64,000 nt of DNA from Protopterus annectens. Its lineage: Eukaryota; Chordata; Ceratodontiformes; Protopteridae. This document shows positions 1 through 11,194 of the stretch, in pieces (position 1 is the first letter of the stretch; the number at the start of each line of letters is the position of its first letter). A model generated the notes under the pieces. The model did not search any database. It saw only the letters and a program-made list of their open reading frames with translations, and had not been told where the DNA came from. A program made the translations under genes and the position numbers. The stretch spans positions 1,213,150,577 through 1,213,214,576 of the forward strand of contig NC_056727.1 in the NCBI RefSeq assembly GCF_019279795.1, read 5' to 3'.

Positions 1-758
1 TGGATCTCCCTTTGATAAATCTGTGCTGAGCAATATCAATGTCCAAGGCATAGGTTCTGGCTTCCATAGTAAGGTGAAAAATGCATATTTCAAAATGGAA
101 AACATGTTTGGTATTTTGAGAGTGATACTGTGGTGCTCAGCTGGGAAGAGAAGAGAAGAGAATGAAGTAACTCATTCTGCTGGAGTTAGTTTGTATCTCA
201 GTGAATATTTTCTTAGAGATACACACAAGGAGTGATACTTCACATACTAATTATGTTGAAAAGTAGTTTAGCTATTGCTCTTTTCCTTTAAGGGGTGAGG
301 TAGAGGGAGACTTTACAACAGCCACATAGGGGAATTTATTTTAGTTTTTATGCTGTCAATGTAGCAATGTAAAATGACATAGTGAGGAGTCAAGACATAG
401 GTCAAGGTATCTGAAATAGGATACATTCTCTGAAGTTTTTGACTGTTCTATGTAAGACATGCATCAACGTTACATACATTTCTAAGTTTTTGAGGTGCAG
501 CAAAGAACATCACTTAAGTTTTTTTTTTTTTATTGTAAACTGCTTCTTATGCAACCAGTAAGACAGTTTAGTTAGAATCACTTGTAGGTTTTCCAGAACT
601 GTTTTCTGATGTGTGAAAGCTTCAAAGATGTTTATATGTCAGACATTACAATACCTTTGAGGAAACTTATAACTTCACACACAAGAGAAATTGATAATGG
701 GAAAAAAAGATAAAAGATTTTTTAAATATTACAGAAACTTATAATGAAGGCACCAACT
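1..758. other. Anonymous AT-rich flank, no gene seen
   Basis: I see no coding signal, repeat boundary or RNA gene here. The short open frame at 23-235 has no recognisable motif and normal noncoding composition. A T-run at about 520-532 is the only simple-sequence feature. Confidence 0.5.
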
Positions 759-915
759 CTTGAGATATCTTGGCATTACTAAACCTGTTATGTGGCAAGC
801 AGACGCCACTCAATTTGGAAATGCAGTACTTACGCAGGAAAACAAACATGCACATGAATCAAGAGCATTTACTTACGAAGAGACAAAATATCCTCAAACT
901 GATAAAAAAAACAAA
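759..915 (+). pseudogene. Ty3/gypsy-type RNase H fragment
   Basis: The plus-strand reading contains LGITKPVMWQADATQFG, then AVLTQENK, then SRAFTYEETKYPQ. This follows the start of the Ty3/gypsy RNase H domain: a 'TKPV' approach, the catalytic Asp in 'DAS/DATQFG', the 'AVLLQ' strand, and 'ASRALTxTExRYxQ'. Only about 50 residues are recognisable, no RT or integrase lies beside it, and the frame then runs into a lysine-rich A-tract. I read it as an isolated fragment of an old LTR retrotransposon. It does not belong to the DIRS elements, whose RNase H reads differently (TDASDYAWG type). Similarity is by eye. Confidence 0.6.
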
Positions 916-1039
916 CAAAAAAAGAAACATACCATCATGCACAGATGTGAAGAATTTCATGAATAAATACATGAAGGGTGAATACTGATCAAGACTGATC
1001 TTGAGGATAAGCGTCAAGTGGGATACGCTTATTCTTTCG

Positions 1040-2484
1040 GTACAACAGGGTGGACTGGGATTACCCAGTTTGAAGGGGGTATTTCAGAGCTAAACAGTTA
1101 AGGCTCCTATACATTGCGCAAGCAGAAAACTATAATTCAAAGTGGAACGTGATGATGATGAAACGGTGCTGGGAAGCTCAAGAAGCAAGGAGAGACTGGG
1201 ATTTTGGATGCAGGCCTTTAAGGTGAATAACAATAATCATACAAAATACTGTGCCTATAAAGTAGCAGAAAGAATCCCAAGAACTAAGCCAAGGCAGGAA
1301 TGGAGAAAGGAGATTCTGCTGACAGGGATGACTACAATTAGGGAATATAGACAATCGGCAAGAGGGGGATGGAATTTATTGGAGAAAACTGGCAAAGAAA
1401 CCAAGATATTTGGAGCAAATAACTAGAGAGGGAAAGATGACAGAATGGGAAATGCCAAAAATTTATTTGGACTGCAGGTTAGAGAGCACCTTCCCTATCA
1501 AGGATTGATATCAGAGTATAGACAAAGCAAAAGAAATAGGGGGTCCTAAATGAAAGACCAGCACTGGTAGAGTTTTTAGTGGAATCTAGAACAGAATCTG
1601 CCATTAAAAAGGAAAAATTAGTACAGCATATAAAATATTGCATGATAACTATAATAATCAATCACAGGAGGTTACATAGGATTGGGAAGAGAGACTGGAT
1701 AAGCAATTCACAAAGAAAGAATGGTAGGATATATGTAGGCTTCCCAAGTATGTAACAAAATCTAGAAGATTTAGGATTTTTGCTTGGAAATGTTTACACA
1801 GATATTGTTAAACTCCAAGTAGACTCCAGAGAATATTTCCTCAGGTAGACAGCAAATGTTGGAGGTGTGATGGGGAAGAAATAGGTAATTGGGAACACAT
1901 TTTTTTGGGAGAGCAGTGAGTTGGCGGACTTTAAGGATTCCCTGCGGGATGCACTGTCGGAAATGCTGGGTGGGCAGATTGGTGTGACGAGGGCGATGAT
2001 TTTTCTCAGCTATGATACAGACTCAGAATTGCCTAGACATGGTAAGGCCTTACCGTGTCTGATTATGGTGGCTGCCAAAAAAGCAATTACTAGAAAATCA
2101 AAATCAAAATCTACACAAACTATACTGGAAGTAGTGAATATAGTAGTAGTAATGAAACAACTGGAACTGAGATCTTCAGAATATGGTAGGGGCAAAGTAC
2201 ACTGGGAAAGAAATGGCAATTTTGGGAATCATACATACCGTGGAGGAATGAGGTTTAAAAGAAGGCAGGATTTAAATGAGCTATGCAATGCTTGACCGAA
2301 AATGATTGAGTAGATTATAAGGGATGTAATAATGTTTGCAGCTGGGAATGCGTCAGAACGGTTTGTGATGTAAAATGGTTGCCACTAGGATTATGTCAGT
2401 GTAGTTTGTTTTCATTTATATAAATGTACGACTGCCTTTGTCATAAGTGATGGTTTAATAAAGATGTTCCTTGTTTAAAAAAAT
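1040..2484 (+). mobile_element. L1-like LINE, decayed ORF2 C-terminus and 3' UTR
   Basis: Near 1045-1098 one frame reads QQGGLGLPSLKGVFQS, matching the L1 ORF2 'GGLGLPxxxxYxxA' block downstream of RT. At about 1826-1912 another frame gives TPSRLQRIFPQ, then CWRCDGEEIGNWEHIF. That is the L1 C-terminal zinc-knuckle region (normally CWRCxxxxGTxxHIWWxC), here lacking the last Cys. Frameshifts separate the blocks. The 3' UTR ends with AATAAA at 2457-2462 and an A-run at 2476-2483, a normal L1-type tail. The 5' edge is uncertain; the copy is 5' truncated and inactive. It is unrelated to the CR1/L2-like LINE that follows directly. Confidence 0.75.
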
Positions 2485-2639
2485 GCCTGTAAATTCTCAG
2501 ACCACTTTAAAAAAATTAGTAACTGCGAAAGGCCATGTATTTTACTGTTTTACCTGGTCCATACTACAACACTGACGAGTACTTTAAGCAGAGAAATTGC
2601 TGTAAATGCTATGGTTACAAATATGGATATATGACACAC

Positions 2640-4341
2640 CCGTCTGCCCTGATCAATTACAGCCTCGCCTCAGGTTTTGTCCCTACCGAATGGGGCACTG
2701 ATACAGTCATCCCTCTCCACAAAGGAGAAGCGACTACAGACCATGGGAACTATCGCCCCATTAGCGTGACGAGTCTGATATGCAAAGCTATGGAACGCAT
2801 CATAGTGGACCTAACATACAAGGATATAGGGAATCTCCAAACTCTGGATCCCACACAATTTGGTTTTCTGAAGGGTAGATCATGCCTGCTCAACCTGGTC
2901 GACTTCTTTGAGTCTGTCACCAGAGCTGTGGATGAAGGCAAGATGGTTCATACAGCCTGCCTTGATCTGGCCAAAGCCTTTGATACCATTCCCCACTCAG
3001 GAATCACAGAAAAACTCACTAAGCTAGGCATCAACCCCTGTATCACTATGTGGATTGCAAACTGGCTCACAGACAGAACCCACAGTGTGAAAGTAGCTGA
3101 CTCCAAGTCAGACTGCCGACCAGTCACAAGTGGAGTCCCACAGGGTTCGGTCCTGGGTCCTCTCCTGTTTGGTATCTACTTCTCTGATGTCCAGGCTAAC
3201 ACAAAGGGACTCTGGCTGGCAAAGTTCGCAGACAATTGCAAGCTGGGAGCTATTATTAACTCCCCAAGTGATGTTGACATCCTACAGAAAGGCATCACTG
3301 ACACCAACGACTGGTGCCAGAACCATGGCCTTAAGCTCAATGCCAAAAAAATGTGTCATCATCCCCTTTGGGAAAAACCCGGTTCCCATGAATTACCAGA
3401 TCGATGGTAGTCCACTGAACACAGAAGGTTTTATAAGAGAACTGGGAACACAGGTTGAAAGCAACCTCTCTTTTGACCACCACATTGCCAGTGTGGTCAG
3501 AAAGTCCTTCTATGTGGCACATCTCATTACTAAGGGTTTTGCATCCAGGAAGAAATAGGTCATTGTCTCCCTCTACTCTTCCCTCATTAGGCCAGTCATC
3601 GAGTACAATGCCCCATTTGGCATATACCTCACTAGACACTTGCAACAACTGGAGAGGCCACAAAAGTACCTCACAAAGAGGATCCTAGGCCTTAAACACT
3701 TGTCCTATATGGACAGACTCAAAAAAACTCCAACTATTCTCTGTCTTATATCGCCTACTTAGAGGCAATCTCTGCTTGACTTACAAAGGCATGTCTGACC
3801 CAGCTCTGTAAGAAATGCTATTCTAAAGAAATCCCAATCCCTCTGGACCACACACTCCAGAGACCTCAACCTCATTACCACAATCAACAGAACATGCTGG
3901 AGGGACAGGTTCATAATCCAGAGACTACCCATGCTATGGAATAGACTTCCCATACATGTCAAACAGACCACCTCACTGACCCTCTTCAAGAGAAATCTTG
4001 ATGAGTGGATGGGAAATAGAAAATTCACCCTGAGGATCACTTCAGTGGCTCTACTCGACAGAGGCACTGGGAATTAAGGTTGGGTGGGACAATGCCAGGG
4101 TAATCGTATGGGCTAGGCTTGTAAAGGCTCCAGGGCCATTAGCCTAGTACACACCTATAAACCTATTATTTATGTACAGATTTTGCAGCATGTTAAATAT
4201 TTGCTACCCTGACTGTTTAAAGCCATGTGCTATTCAGTTTGTCAAATATTTTCATAGTTTTAATATTTATGCTACTCAATTGTTTAAAGTTATGTTTATA
4301 TTTATAGGTAATAAAAACATATTGAACAAAAAAAAAAAAAA
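2640..4341 (+). mobile_element. CR1/L2-like LINE copy 1 (5' truncated, complete 3' end)
   Basis: This holds RT, the C-terminal domain, a 3' UTR, AATAAA at 4310-4315 and an A-tail at 4328-4341. RT similarity begins at about 2640, so most of ORF2 including the endonuclease is missing. The methionine at 2535 lies in upstream sequence and is not a real start. The 3' UTR gives a reference for the other copies: LINE copy 3 (8739-11194) stops before the 'gggccattagcctag' part that is present here. I call the clade CR1/L2-like because the RT blocks fit that group. An A-tail with a polyadenylation signal is unusual for CR1 proper, so the exact clade is open. Confidence 0.85.
2641..4076 (+). pseudogene. 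LINE reverse transcriptase (copy 1), frameshifted
   Basis: Recognisable RT blocks in order are NYRPISVTSLICKAMERII, LDPTQFGFLKGRSC, HTACLDLAKAFDTIPH (with the first catalytic Asp), TSGVPQGSVLGPLLFGIYF and LAKFADNCKLG. The last is the FADD box with its second Asp changed to Asn, which should abolish polymerase activity. At about 3347 an A-run (gccaaaaaaatg) is one base longer than in copy 3, shifting the frame; the C-terminal part continues in the new frame (IIPFGKNPVPMNYQIDG and on) to a stop near 3558 and beyond through further lesions. The tail near 3885-4075 still reads the family C-terminus (WNRLPIHVK, LFKRNLDEWMG). Confidence 0.85.
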
Positions 4342-4479
4342 GACTAATCCTGAGGATGAGAACAGGCCAAGAATTTATTTGGGCTGCATGCTAAGATTAC
4401 TAGGATATCGACCCAGAGGTAATTTTAAGCCTAGCCATTTCATCCCAATGTAATACCATAGAAATGCTAGTCAATACCC

Positions 4480-5112
4480 AAGATTGCATTTAATTGATGA
4501 CTGCCCATGTCCAAGAGAGTTGTGAGTGCTATCCCCAGTAGGAATGTATGGTGCCCATCCACTCACTGAGGTTCCTCTTGAACAGTGTCATTTCACATGA
4601 ATTGGTAGTCTGTTCCAAAGACACATCGGTCACTGGGAGATCAATCTGTCCCACTAGCATGTCCTATTTAAGTTGCAGGCCATATTTAGGTCCCTGGAAT
4701 GGATAGCCCTAGTCCCATTTGATTTACGGATATCCAGCAAGTTCATTAGGTTTGGGTCTTGGATTGCTCTGTAGGCCAGACATAAGTCTCCCCTAAGAAG
4801 TCTATACGATACAAAGTATAGGGACAGGGACTTTAGTCGGTCGGTGTAAGGCACATGCTGGAGCCCTTTGATCTTCTTTATTAGAAACCTCTGAGGTCTC
4901 TCCAATTCCTGCAGGTGCTTAGTACAGCACATGCTGCAAGGGACGTTATACTCAAATTTTGGGCTGGATAAGTTCACAGTATGGGGGGGGTTATAAATTA
5001 ATTTGCTCTTGAGGCAATGCCTTTACTAATCAAGTGTGCTATGTAGAAAGCTTTCCTTATTACAGTAGACACATGGTGGTCAAACGTAAGGTCGCAGTCA
5101 AACTCGAAAACG
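4480..5112 (-). mobile_element. CR1/L2-like LINE copy 2, RT C-terminal fragment
   Basis: The minus-strand reading at 4654-4977 gives CCTKHLQELERPQRFL, RLLRGDLCLAYRAIQDP and RDLNMACNLNRTC. These correspond to the C-terminal part of copies 1 and 3 (HLQQLERLQKYL, LLRGDLCLTYKAM, RDLNVVIAINKTC). Upstream, 4978-5112 encodes in another frame the 'FDHHVSTVIRKAFYIAHLISKG' segment of the same family (split by a G-run and stops), and downstream to about 4480 the WNRLPIHVK region is still traceable. No poly(A) tail is visible. It lies head-to-head opposite copy 1, so the two could form an inverted pair. Confidence 0.8.
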
Positions 5113-5433
5113 TTCTTACTCCCCTCTAACTATATATTCTAACTCTGAGAATGCACTACAGTGAAGGAAGGCAAAATATTCCGATCTTCACTGTACTGCG
5201 ATAAAAAGAAAAACAAACCTCGTTACTGCATTTTTACTCATCTGAGCATTCACAATTTTGATTATTCGTTCTTTTAATATAGACCCAGAGAAAAGCTGGG
5301 ACACACTTCTTATTTAAGAAAGCTTATTATATAAGCACAGCACCCATAAAGTGATTCAATTAAGAAATACCACAAGTATGAGCAGTATTACTGTGTTTAA
5401 GATCATATCTGTGAGATAGGAGATACTGGACAA
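5113..5433. other. Flank between LINE copy 2 and DIRS element H
   Basis: No coding signal or repeat match that I can support. It is the left flank of the 3' end of element H, which starts at the AAAGAAG terminus at 5434. Confidence 0.4.
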
Positions 5434-5870
5434 AAAGAAGCTATGTACTCACCATAACATTCCATCTGTGTTTTCCATTTTCATCCTACATCAACCAAAG
5501 GGAACTCAGATACAACTTGGCTGTTCTACTAGTTCGCAGCTGCCAAAAAACTGTTGCGCTCCCTTCCTACCCATAATGCTTTAAGCTCAAACTTTCTCAA
5601 ATCCTTCCACAGCTTGAGAAAGACAGAAATTGTAAAACAATAATGACAATACAAGCCACTGCTGTAACTGGAATTCAACATAAGGGACAGGAGGTGTGCC
5701 TGTAACACTCACTCCACCAGAAGTCATCAGAAGGAGGCAGGGGGCTGGATGGGGGGGGGTGGTTAAGGAAGAATGAAAATGGACAACACAGATGGAGTGT
5801 TATGGTGAGTACATAACTTCTTTATCTGAGGATGTCAATTTTCATTCATTCCTCAACCAATGGGACAGAG
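5434..5870 (-). repeat. Element H 3' ITR and internal complementary region
   Basis: The outer end 5434-5465 (AAAGAAG ... CCATCTG) has its inverted complement at about 5790-5823 inside the element. Immediately after it, ATCTGAGGATGTC from 5824 is the complement of the 5' end at 14040-14057. The two complements thus sit head to head at 5823/5824, the DIRS ICR layout. Between 5470 and 5610 lies the ITR proper; its inverted partner is 13905-14050 (shared landmarks: agctgccaaaaaa, ctcccttcctacccataat). Confidence 0.85.
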
Positions 5871-5900
5871 TCCCCAGCTACCCATCTCCTTGGATGAACT

Positions 5901-7198
5901 CTAAGGAAGGATATTCCTGAATATGATCAAGCAGAAGACTTTTCTTCCCCTCAAGACCATGTCTAATTTGTAATGATTGATAAAGGTATGGGGATTGGAC
6001 CAAGTAGCAGCAACACAGACAATATGCATGGATGCTCGGGACTGGAATACTGTGGAAGTAGCCATAGACCTGGTTAAGTGAGCCTTCAATGTTTTTGGTA
6101 CAGGAAGATTCATGGCCGAGTGAGCCTTCAATGTTTTTGGTAAGGGAAGATTCTATCTATTGTAAATAACAGAAATGCAGTCTGTCAGCCATTTAGATAA
6201 AGTTATTTTAGCAACTGGTTTCCCCAACTTATTAAATGCAAAAGAAACAAAAGGTTTGTCCGATTTTCTAATCTCTTCTGTTCAAGTAGAAATGCAATTG
6301 TCTATGAACATCCAGTAACTGTAACAAGTATTCTCTCTTATCTGTGAAGTTGGGGAAAAATATAGGCAGGTGAATGGCCTAGTTAAAGTTGGAATCTGAC
6401 AGCACCTTAGGCAGGAAAGAGGCATTGGTACGCAAGGAGAGACTATCCTTGTGAAAAATCAAGTATAGAGGTTTGGAAGACAAGGCCTGTAACTGTGAAA
6501 TTCTCCTTTCAGACATAATAGCCACTAGAAAAATGATCTTCCGTGTCAAAAACTTCAAATCACATGTAGCTGCTGGTTCAAAGGGAGACTATGTTAAGAC
6601 CTGCAGTACCAAGATCAAATCCCATGGAGGAATGGGGTATTTATAAGGGAGCCTGAGAAGTAATGTGCCTTTCATAAAGGTTTTACACAGCTTAGAAGCT
6701 AAAGACAAATTTTGAAACTCAACATGAAATTAGAAATAGCTGAGAGTTGAACTTTGACAGTAAATGCACTAACACCCCCACTGAAAAATTTTGCCCAAAA
6801 TTCAAGAATAGAATGAACTGGAGCTGAAAGGCAAACTTTCCCCACTTACCTCTGTAGAGCTTCCTTGTGGAGGGTTTGTGTGATGATAGGAGAACAGAAT
6901 GGACAGGGGAGGAAAGTATGGGCTGCCTGGCTACTAACGGAACTGGAGAAACCATGCAGTCAGTTTGAGATTTTGAAGGTCTGGGAGAACCAGGCTTGTT
7001 GGATGAGACAGTAAGTCTGGAATTGGATCCAGAATAAAAAAGGGGGATGCAGGAGGTGAGGCCACAGGAAGGGAAACCAAATTTGTCAAGGCCAGTAAGT
7101 GGCAATGAGGATGACTTCTCTTCAACCTGACTACTTTCTGAAGGAATATGGGGATCAAAGGAGTCGGGGGATAAGCATGCAGGAGATTGGGGGGGCAA
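5901..7198 (-). pseudogene. Tyrosine recombinase (YR) of element H, broken
   Basis: The C-terminal piece (5901-6131) keeps KAHLTRSMAT (the H-x2-R box), CVAATWSNPH (the W/H box) and INHYKLDM with the catalytic Tyr. The N-terminal piece (6719-7198) keeps SSHKPSTRKLYRGKW, the start of the DIRS core-binding region. The sequence between is readable only in short stretches. A 42-bp unit (6078-6119, repeated from 6120) is duplicated in tandem just before the H-x2-R box, adding 14 codons in frame. In life YR would integrate the circular cDNA. This copy is inactive. Compare the intact homologue in element A. Confidence 0.8.
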
Positions 7199-8738
7199 TC
7201 ATGGAGCATAGCATCCCTCAGTGCCTACCCAGGCGGGGGGATCATGGCAAAAAAGCTGCTGCACTTGTTGCTCAGGGGAGATGTGAAGAGATCAAAGCAA
7301 GGCTGGCCTCACTGCTGGAAAATCATATCTGACACTACGTTGTTGAGGGACCACTTGTGAGTAAGTAGAAAGGACCTGCTCAATTTGTCTGCTATCATGC
7401 TGGGCTTCCCCAGAATGTGCGTTGCAGTCAAAATTAGGCTGGAGGTGACTGCCCACTGCCACACTCTTAGGACTTCTCAACATAAGGGGTAGGGACTTGA
7501 TTCCCCCTTGTTTGTCGATGTACCAAACCCCATGCATGTTGTCTGTTTGAACCGCAATTGTTCTAAGAAGAAGAGAGTCTTGGAATGCCTATAATGTCAA
7601 CAGCACCGCCCTCATTTACAGAACATTGATATGTAAGTCGGCCTCTTTGGGAGACCAAGTGCCTTGGACAGTCTTGCCCAGGAAATGCCCCCCCACTCGA
7701 TCTGGGAAGTGTCTGTGGTCACTACAGTCTTGAGTTGAAGGAGAACAAAGGGATGACCATGTAAAGGTTGCCATAACTGCATCCTCCAGGAAAGGTATCA
7801 CTTGCAAACCTAAGGAAATCCTTATTTTCATACACATGAGCTGAGAGATCATCGACCATCGAGCCCGAAGCATCCACTGAAGAATCTTCATGTGATATCT
7901 TGCCAAGGATTACTGCTGTTGACACTGACCCCAATGCATGAAGAACCAACCGTGCTGAAATCCTGGTACTGCATATTATTTTCCTGACCTGAGATTTTAT
8001 CGTCTGTAGTCTCGACATGGGACGAGATGCTATCATTGACCCTGTGTTAAATATTGCCCCATATGAATTCCAGAGTTTGAGTGGGTTGTAACTGTCTTGC
8101 TGTAACTGACCATTATACCTAGATGTGAACAAGTTTGCAACACATGGTATATAGCTTGTACCAGTTGATGCCTGGTAAGGGAGCTGAAGAGCCAGTTATC
8201 CAAACACAGAAAAAACCTGGAATCAATGCAGCCTCAAGCAAGTTGCTACCACTGCCATGCAGTTGGTGAACACCCTGGGGGCTGTAGTGAGATGAAAATG
8301 CAGTGTTCTGAACTGGTAATGACTGGCTCCCATCCAGAAGCACAAGTACCTTCTGGATTACCTGTTCATCTTGATGTTACAGAAAGCATCCTGAAGGTCT
8401 ATCGAGCACATCCAATTTTCCTTGCTCAGAAAGGGAAAAATGGACTGAACGTGACCATCTGGAAATCAGTGTGTTGAACTGCTTTGTCTATCATGCTGAG
8501 ATCCAAAATCAGTCTCCAATCCCCTGTTTTCTATGGCACTAAAAAGAATCTTGAGTAAGTTCTGGACTTGATCTGGTTGGAGGGAATTCCTGAATGACCG
8601 TCTTTTCTAGCAGCTTTTGTATTTCTAGTGCTGCTACTTCCCTCTGACTGGGTGGAACACTGGGGATTCTCTTGGGTATGGGGGAGTAAGGGAAAAAGGA
8701 ATAATATAACCTCTGGAAACAATGCTCTGCACCCAACC
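6934..8738 (-). pseudogene. DIRS pol of element H (RT, RNase H, MT-like), broken
   Basis: Running from 8738 down: LEIQKLLEK and SRTYSRFFLVP (start of RT; compare YSRFFLVPKKTGD in A); a degraded YLDD region reading CLDNW near 8195; VWYIDKQGG (RNase H third motif, near 7500); then HAYPPTPLIPIFLQKV and LKLTAWFLQFR (7209-6934), the methyltransferase-like end. At least five frame changes are needed to read it, and the catalytic Asp pair is altered. The 5' part of pol and the gag-pol boundary are cut by the LINE insertion at 8739. Confidence 0.75.
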
Positions 8739-8970
8739 AAACACCCTAATACTGGGTGATTTCAACTACCCTGACATTAACTGGGAAAACTACTCGTGTA
8801 CCAACACCTTTGCCCAACAGTTCTTGGAAGTCATAAATTCCAATGCCCTGGATCAACTAATCCACAGTCCCACCAGGGGTTCCAATATCCTAGACCTGGT
8901 CATTACCAACATGGGAAATCGATGCTCCACACCTATGGTCACCCCTCGGTCAGATCAGACCATAAGCTAA
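8739..8970 (+). pseudogene. LINE endonuclease C-terminal part (copy 3)
   Basis: The frame reads TLILGDFNYPDINWENYS, then DQLIHSPTRGSNILDLVIT, then RSDQTIS. This fits the C-terminal half of an APE-type LINE endonuclease: GDFN holds a conserved active-site Asp and Asn, followed by 'PTRGxxxLDLVxT', then the 'SDH' motif that here reads SDQ (loss of the catalytic His). A short frameshifted linker (9047-9517) follows, with a TGA at 9515-9517 where LINE copy 5 reads a Lys codon (ADKFSSNF). Confidence 0.75.
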
Positions 8971-9646
8971 TCACCCTTAACATCCACATCCCACCCCCAC
9001 CCCCCAGTAAGGAAACCTCCAAAAAAACTTCTCCAAAGCCAACTTCATGCTACTCAAGTCAGAAGTTACAAACTGCATGACACCCATGCAGATGGGAACT
9101 GAAAGTTTGACTGCTAAGTCCTTCACTAAGGCACTGTACAAGCACATCCACTCATGCATGAATCGTGCCATCCCAAATAGAACCAAGATGCTCTCCTGCA
9201 AAAAAAGGAAGCCAATCTGGTGGTACCCTGCCATAAACTAACTTTACAACAAAAGGAAGAAACTGTTGCAGAAAAGAGGAAAATCCCAGGATGCAAAAAA
9301 CTCCCTTACCAGCCTCAGTAAGAAGCTGAGATCCCTCATAAAATCCTCCAAAGCTAGTTACAAAAAGAAAATTGCCAAAGATTCCAAAGACAACCACAAC
9401 GCATTCTATAACTATGTCAAGAATCTAAATGGCAATGCTCAGATCTGCTCTGAGCTACAACAGAATGGCATTAAATATACTGATCTCAAGGATATTGCCA
9501 ATATCCTGGCAGATTGATTCAGTGCCAACTTCACCCTCCTCTGACCTCCTAAATGGCCCATCTCAATATCAGAAGATTGCCAAATTCCATTAATAACGGC
9601 CACACAGGTAAAAAATGCACTCTCCAAAGCTAAGAATACAGCATTC

Positions 9647-11105
9647 ATGGGACCAGATGACATCCTGGGCTGTGTACTACATGAACTACAAAATGAAATG
9701 GCACCTCACCTAAATGTCATGTTTAATCATACCCTCACCTCAGGCTTCATGCCCACTAAGTGGCGCACAGCTAGAGTTATCCCACTCCATAAGGGGGGAT
9801 CCAACTTGGATCCCGGGAACTACCGCCCCATCAGTCTGACAAGCCTGATCTGCAAGGCCATGGAACGTATTATCATGGAACTTATAAGCAAAGACACTGG
9901 CAACCTTAAAACACTGGACCCTACCCAGTTTGGGTTCATGAAGGGCTGATCTTGTCTCCTGAACCTGATTGACTTCTTTGAATCAGTCTCCAGAGCCGTG
10001 GACGAGGGCAAGGCAGTCCACACAGCCTATCTGGACCTCGCCAAGGTCTTTGACACCACCCCCCACTCTGGAATCATAGATAAACTTACTAAGCTGGGCA
10101 TTAATCCCTATGTCATTCGATGGGTTGCCAACTGGCTTACTGACAGATCCCACACTGTAAAAGTAGCAGACTCCAAATCAAGCTCCAGACAACTGACAAG
10201 TGGAGTACCTCAGGGTTCAGTCCTGGGACCTCTCTTGTTTGGGATCTACTTCTCTGAAATACAGACCAACACTAAGGGACTCTGGCTAACAAAGTTCGTA
10301 GATGACTGCAAACTAGGAGCCATTATTGAATCCCCAAATTATGTTGATACTCTACAAAAGGGCCTTACAAAAACAGATGCTTGGTGCCAGAGTCATGGGC
10401 TCAAGCTCAATGCCAAGAAATGTATAGTTATCCCCTTTGGGAAAAAACAAGTACCCGTGAATTACCACATAGGTGGCAGTACACTAAACACCAAAAGTGT
10501 GATAAGAGATTTAGGGACACAGGTGGACAGTGGTCTCACCTTCAATAACCACATCGCCACAACAGTCAGGAAATCCTTCTATGTGGCACACCTCATCACT
10601 AAGGGCTTTTCATCCAGAAAAAAAGAGGTCATTGTCCCACTGTACTCATCCTTCATTAGATCCATTATAGAATACAATGCCTCATTTGGTATGTACCTCT
10701 CAAGACATCTGCAACAACTGGAAAGGCTGCAGAAATACCTCACTAAAAGAATCACAGGCCTAAAGCAGATGCCCTATGCTGACTGCCTTAAAAAACTCCA
10801 GCTATACTCAGTTGCATATAGTCTACTCCGAGGCGATCTCTGCTTAACATACAAGGCCATGTCAAACCCAGAGCTGTTGGACATGCTACACTTAAAGAAA
10901 TCCCAATCCCACAGAGCCACATGCTCCAGGGATCTAAATGTTGTCATCGCAATAAACAAAACATGCTGAAGGGATAGGTTCCTGACCCAGACACTCCCCA
11001 GACTCTGGAATAGACTGCCCATACATGTCAAGCAGAGCACCTCTTTGGCTCTCTTCAAAAGGAACCTTGATAACTGGATAGGAAATTCACCCCAGGGATC
11101 ACGTC
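9647..11105 (+). pseudogene. LINE reverse transcriptase (copy 3), few stop codons
   Basis: This is the best-preserved LINE RT here. Blocks: NYRPISLTSLICKAMERII, LDPTQFGFMKG, a TGA at 9947-9949 where copy 1 has CGA-type Arg (FLKGRSC), HTAYLDLAKVFDTTPH, SGVPQGSVLGPLLFGIYF, LTKFVDDCKLGAI (catalytic Asp pair intact), and the C-terminal HLQQLERLQKYL and RDLNVVIAINKTC. The pieces before and after the TGA are in one frame, so it is a single nonsense change consistent with CpG decay. A second TGA ends the frame at 10967-10969 where copy 1 has TGG. Downstream coding similarity continues to about 11105. Confidence 0.85.
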
Positions 11106-11194
11106 AGTTGCCCTGCTAGACAGGGGTCCAGGGAAGTAAATAATGTGGGAAGAAATAGTCAGGGAATTGTTATGGCTAGGCATGTATAGGCCCT

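Larger units (their letters stand above)
8739..11194 (+). mobile_element. CR1/L2-like LINE copy 3 inside element H
   Basis: It begins inside the endonuclease domain (LILGDFNYPDINW, with the EN 'GDFN' motif; SNILDLVITNMG) and runs through RT to the C-terminus, then stops in the 3' UTR at about 11194 before the distal part seen in copy 1. No AATAAA, A-tail or target duplication is visible at the right junction. The flanks on both sides belong to element H: the left side matches E near 34470 and the right side matches E near 34540, with only a few tens of bases of H missing between. The copy is therefore truncated at both ends, unusual for simple target-primed insertion. Confidence 0.85.

Noticed and set aside
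5434-5820. Separate MITE bounded by inverted repeats
   Set aside because: The same inverted pair occurs at the 3' end of every clade II DIRS element and is explained by the outer end plus ICR.
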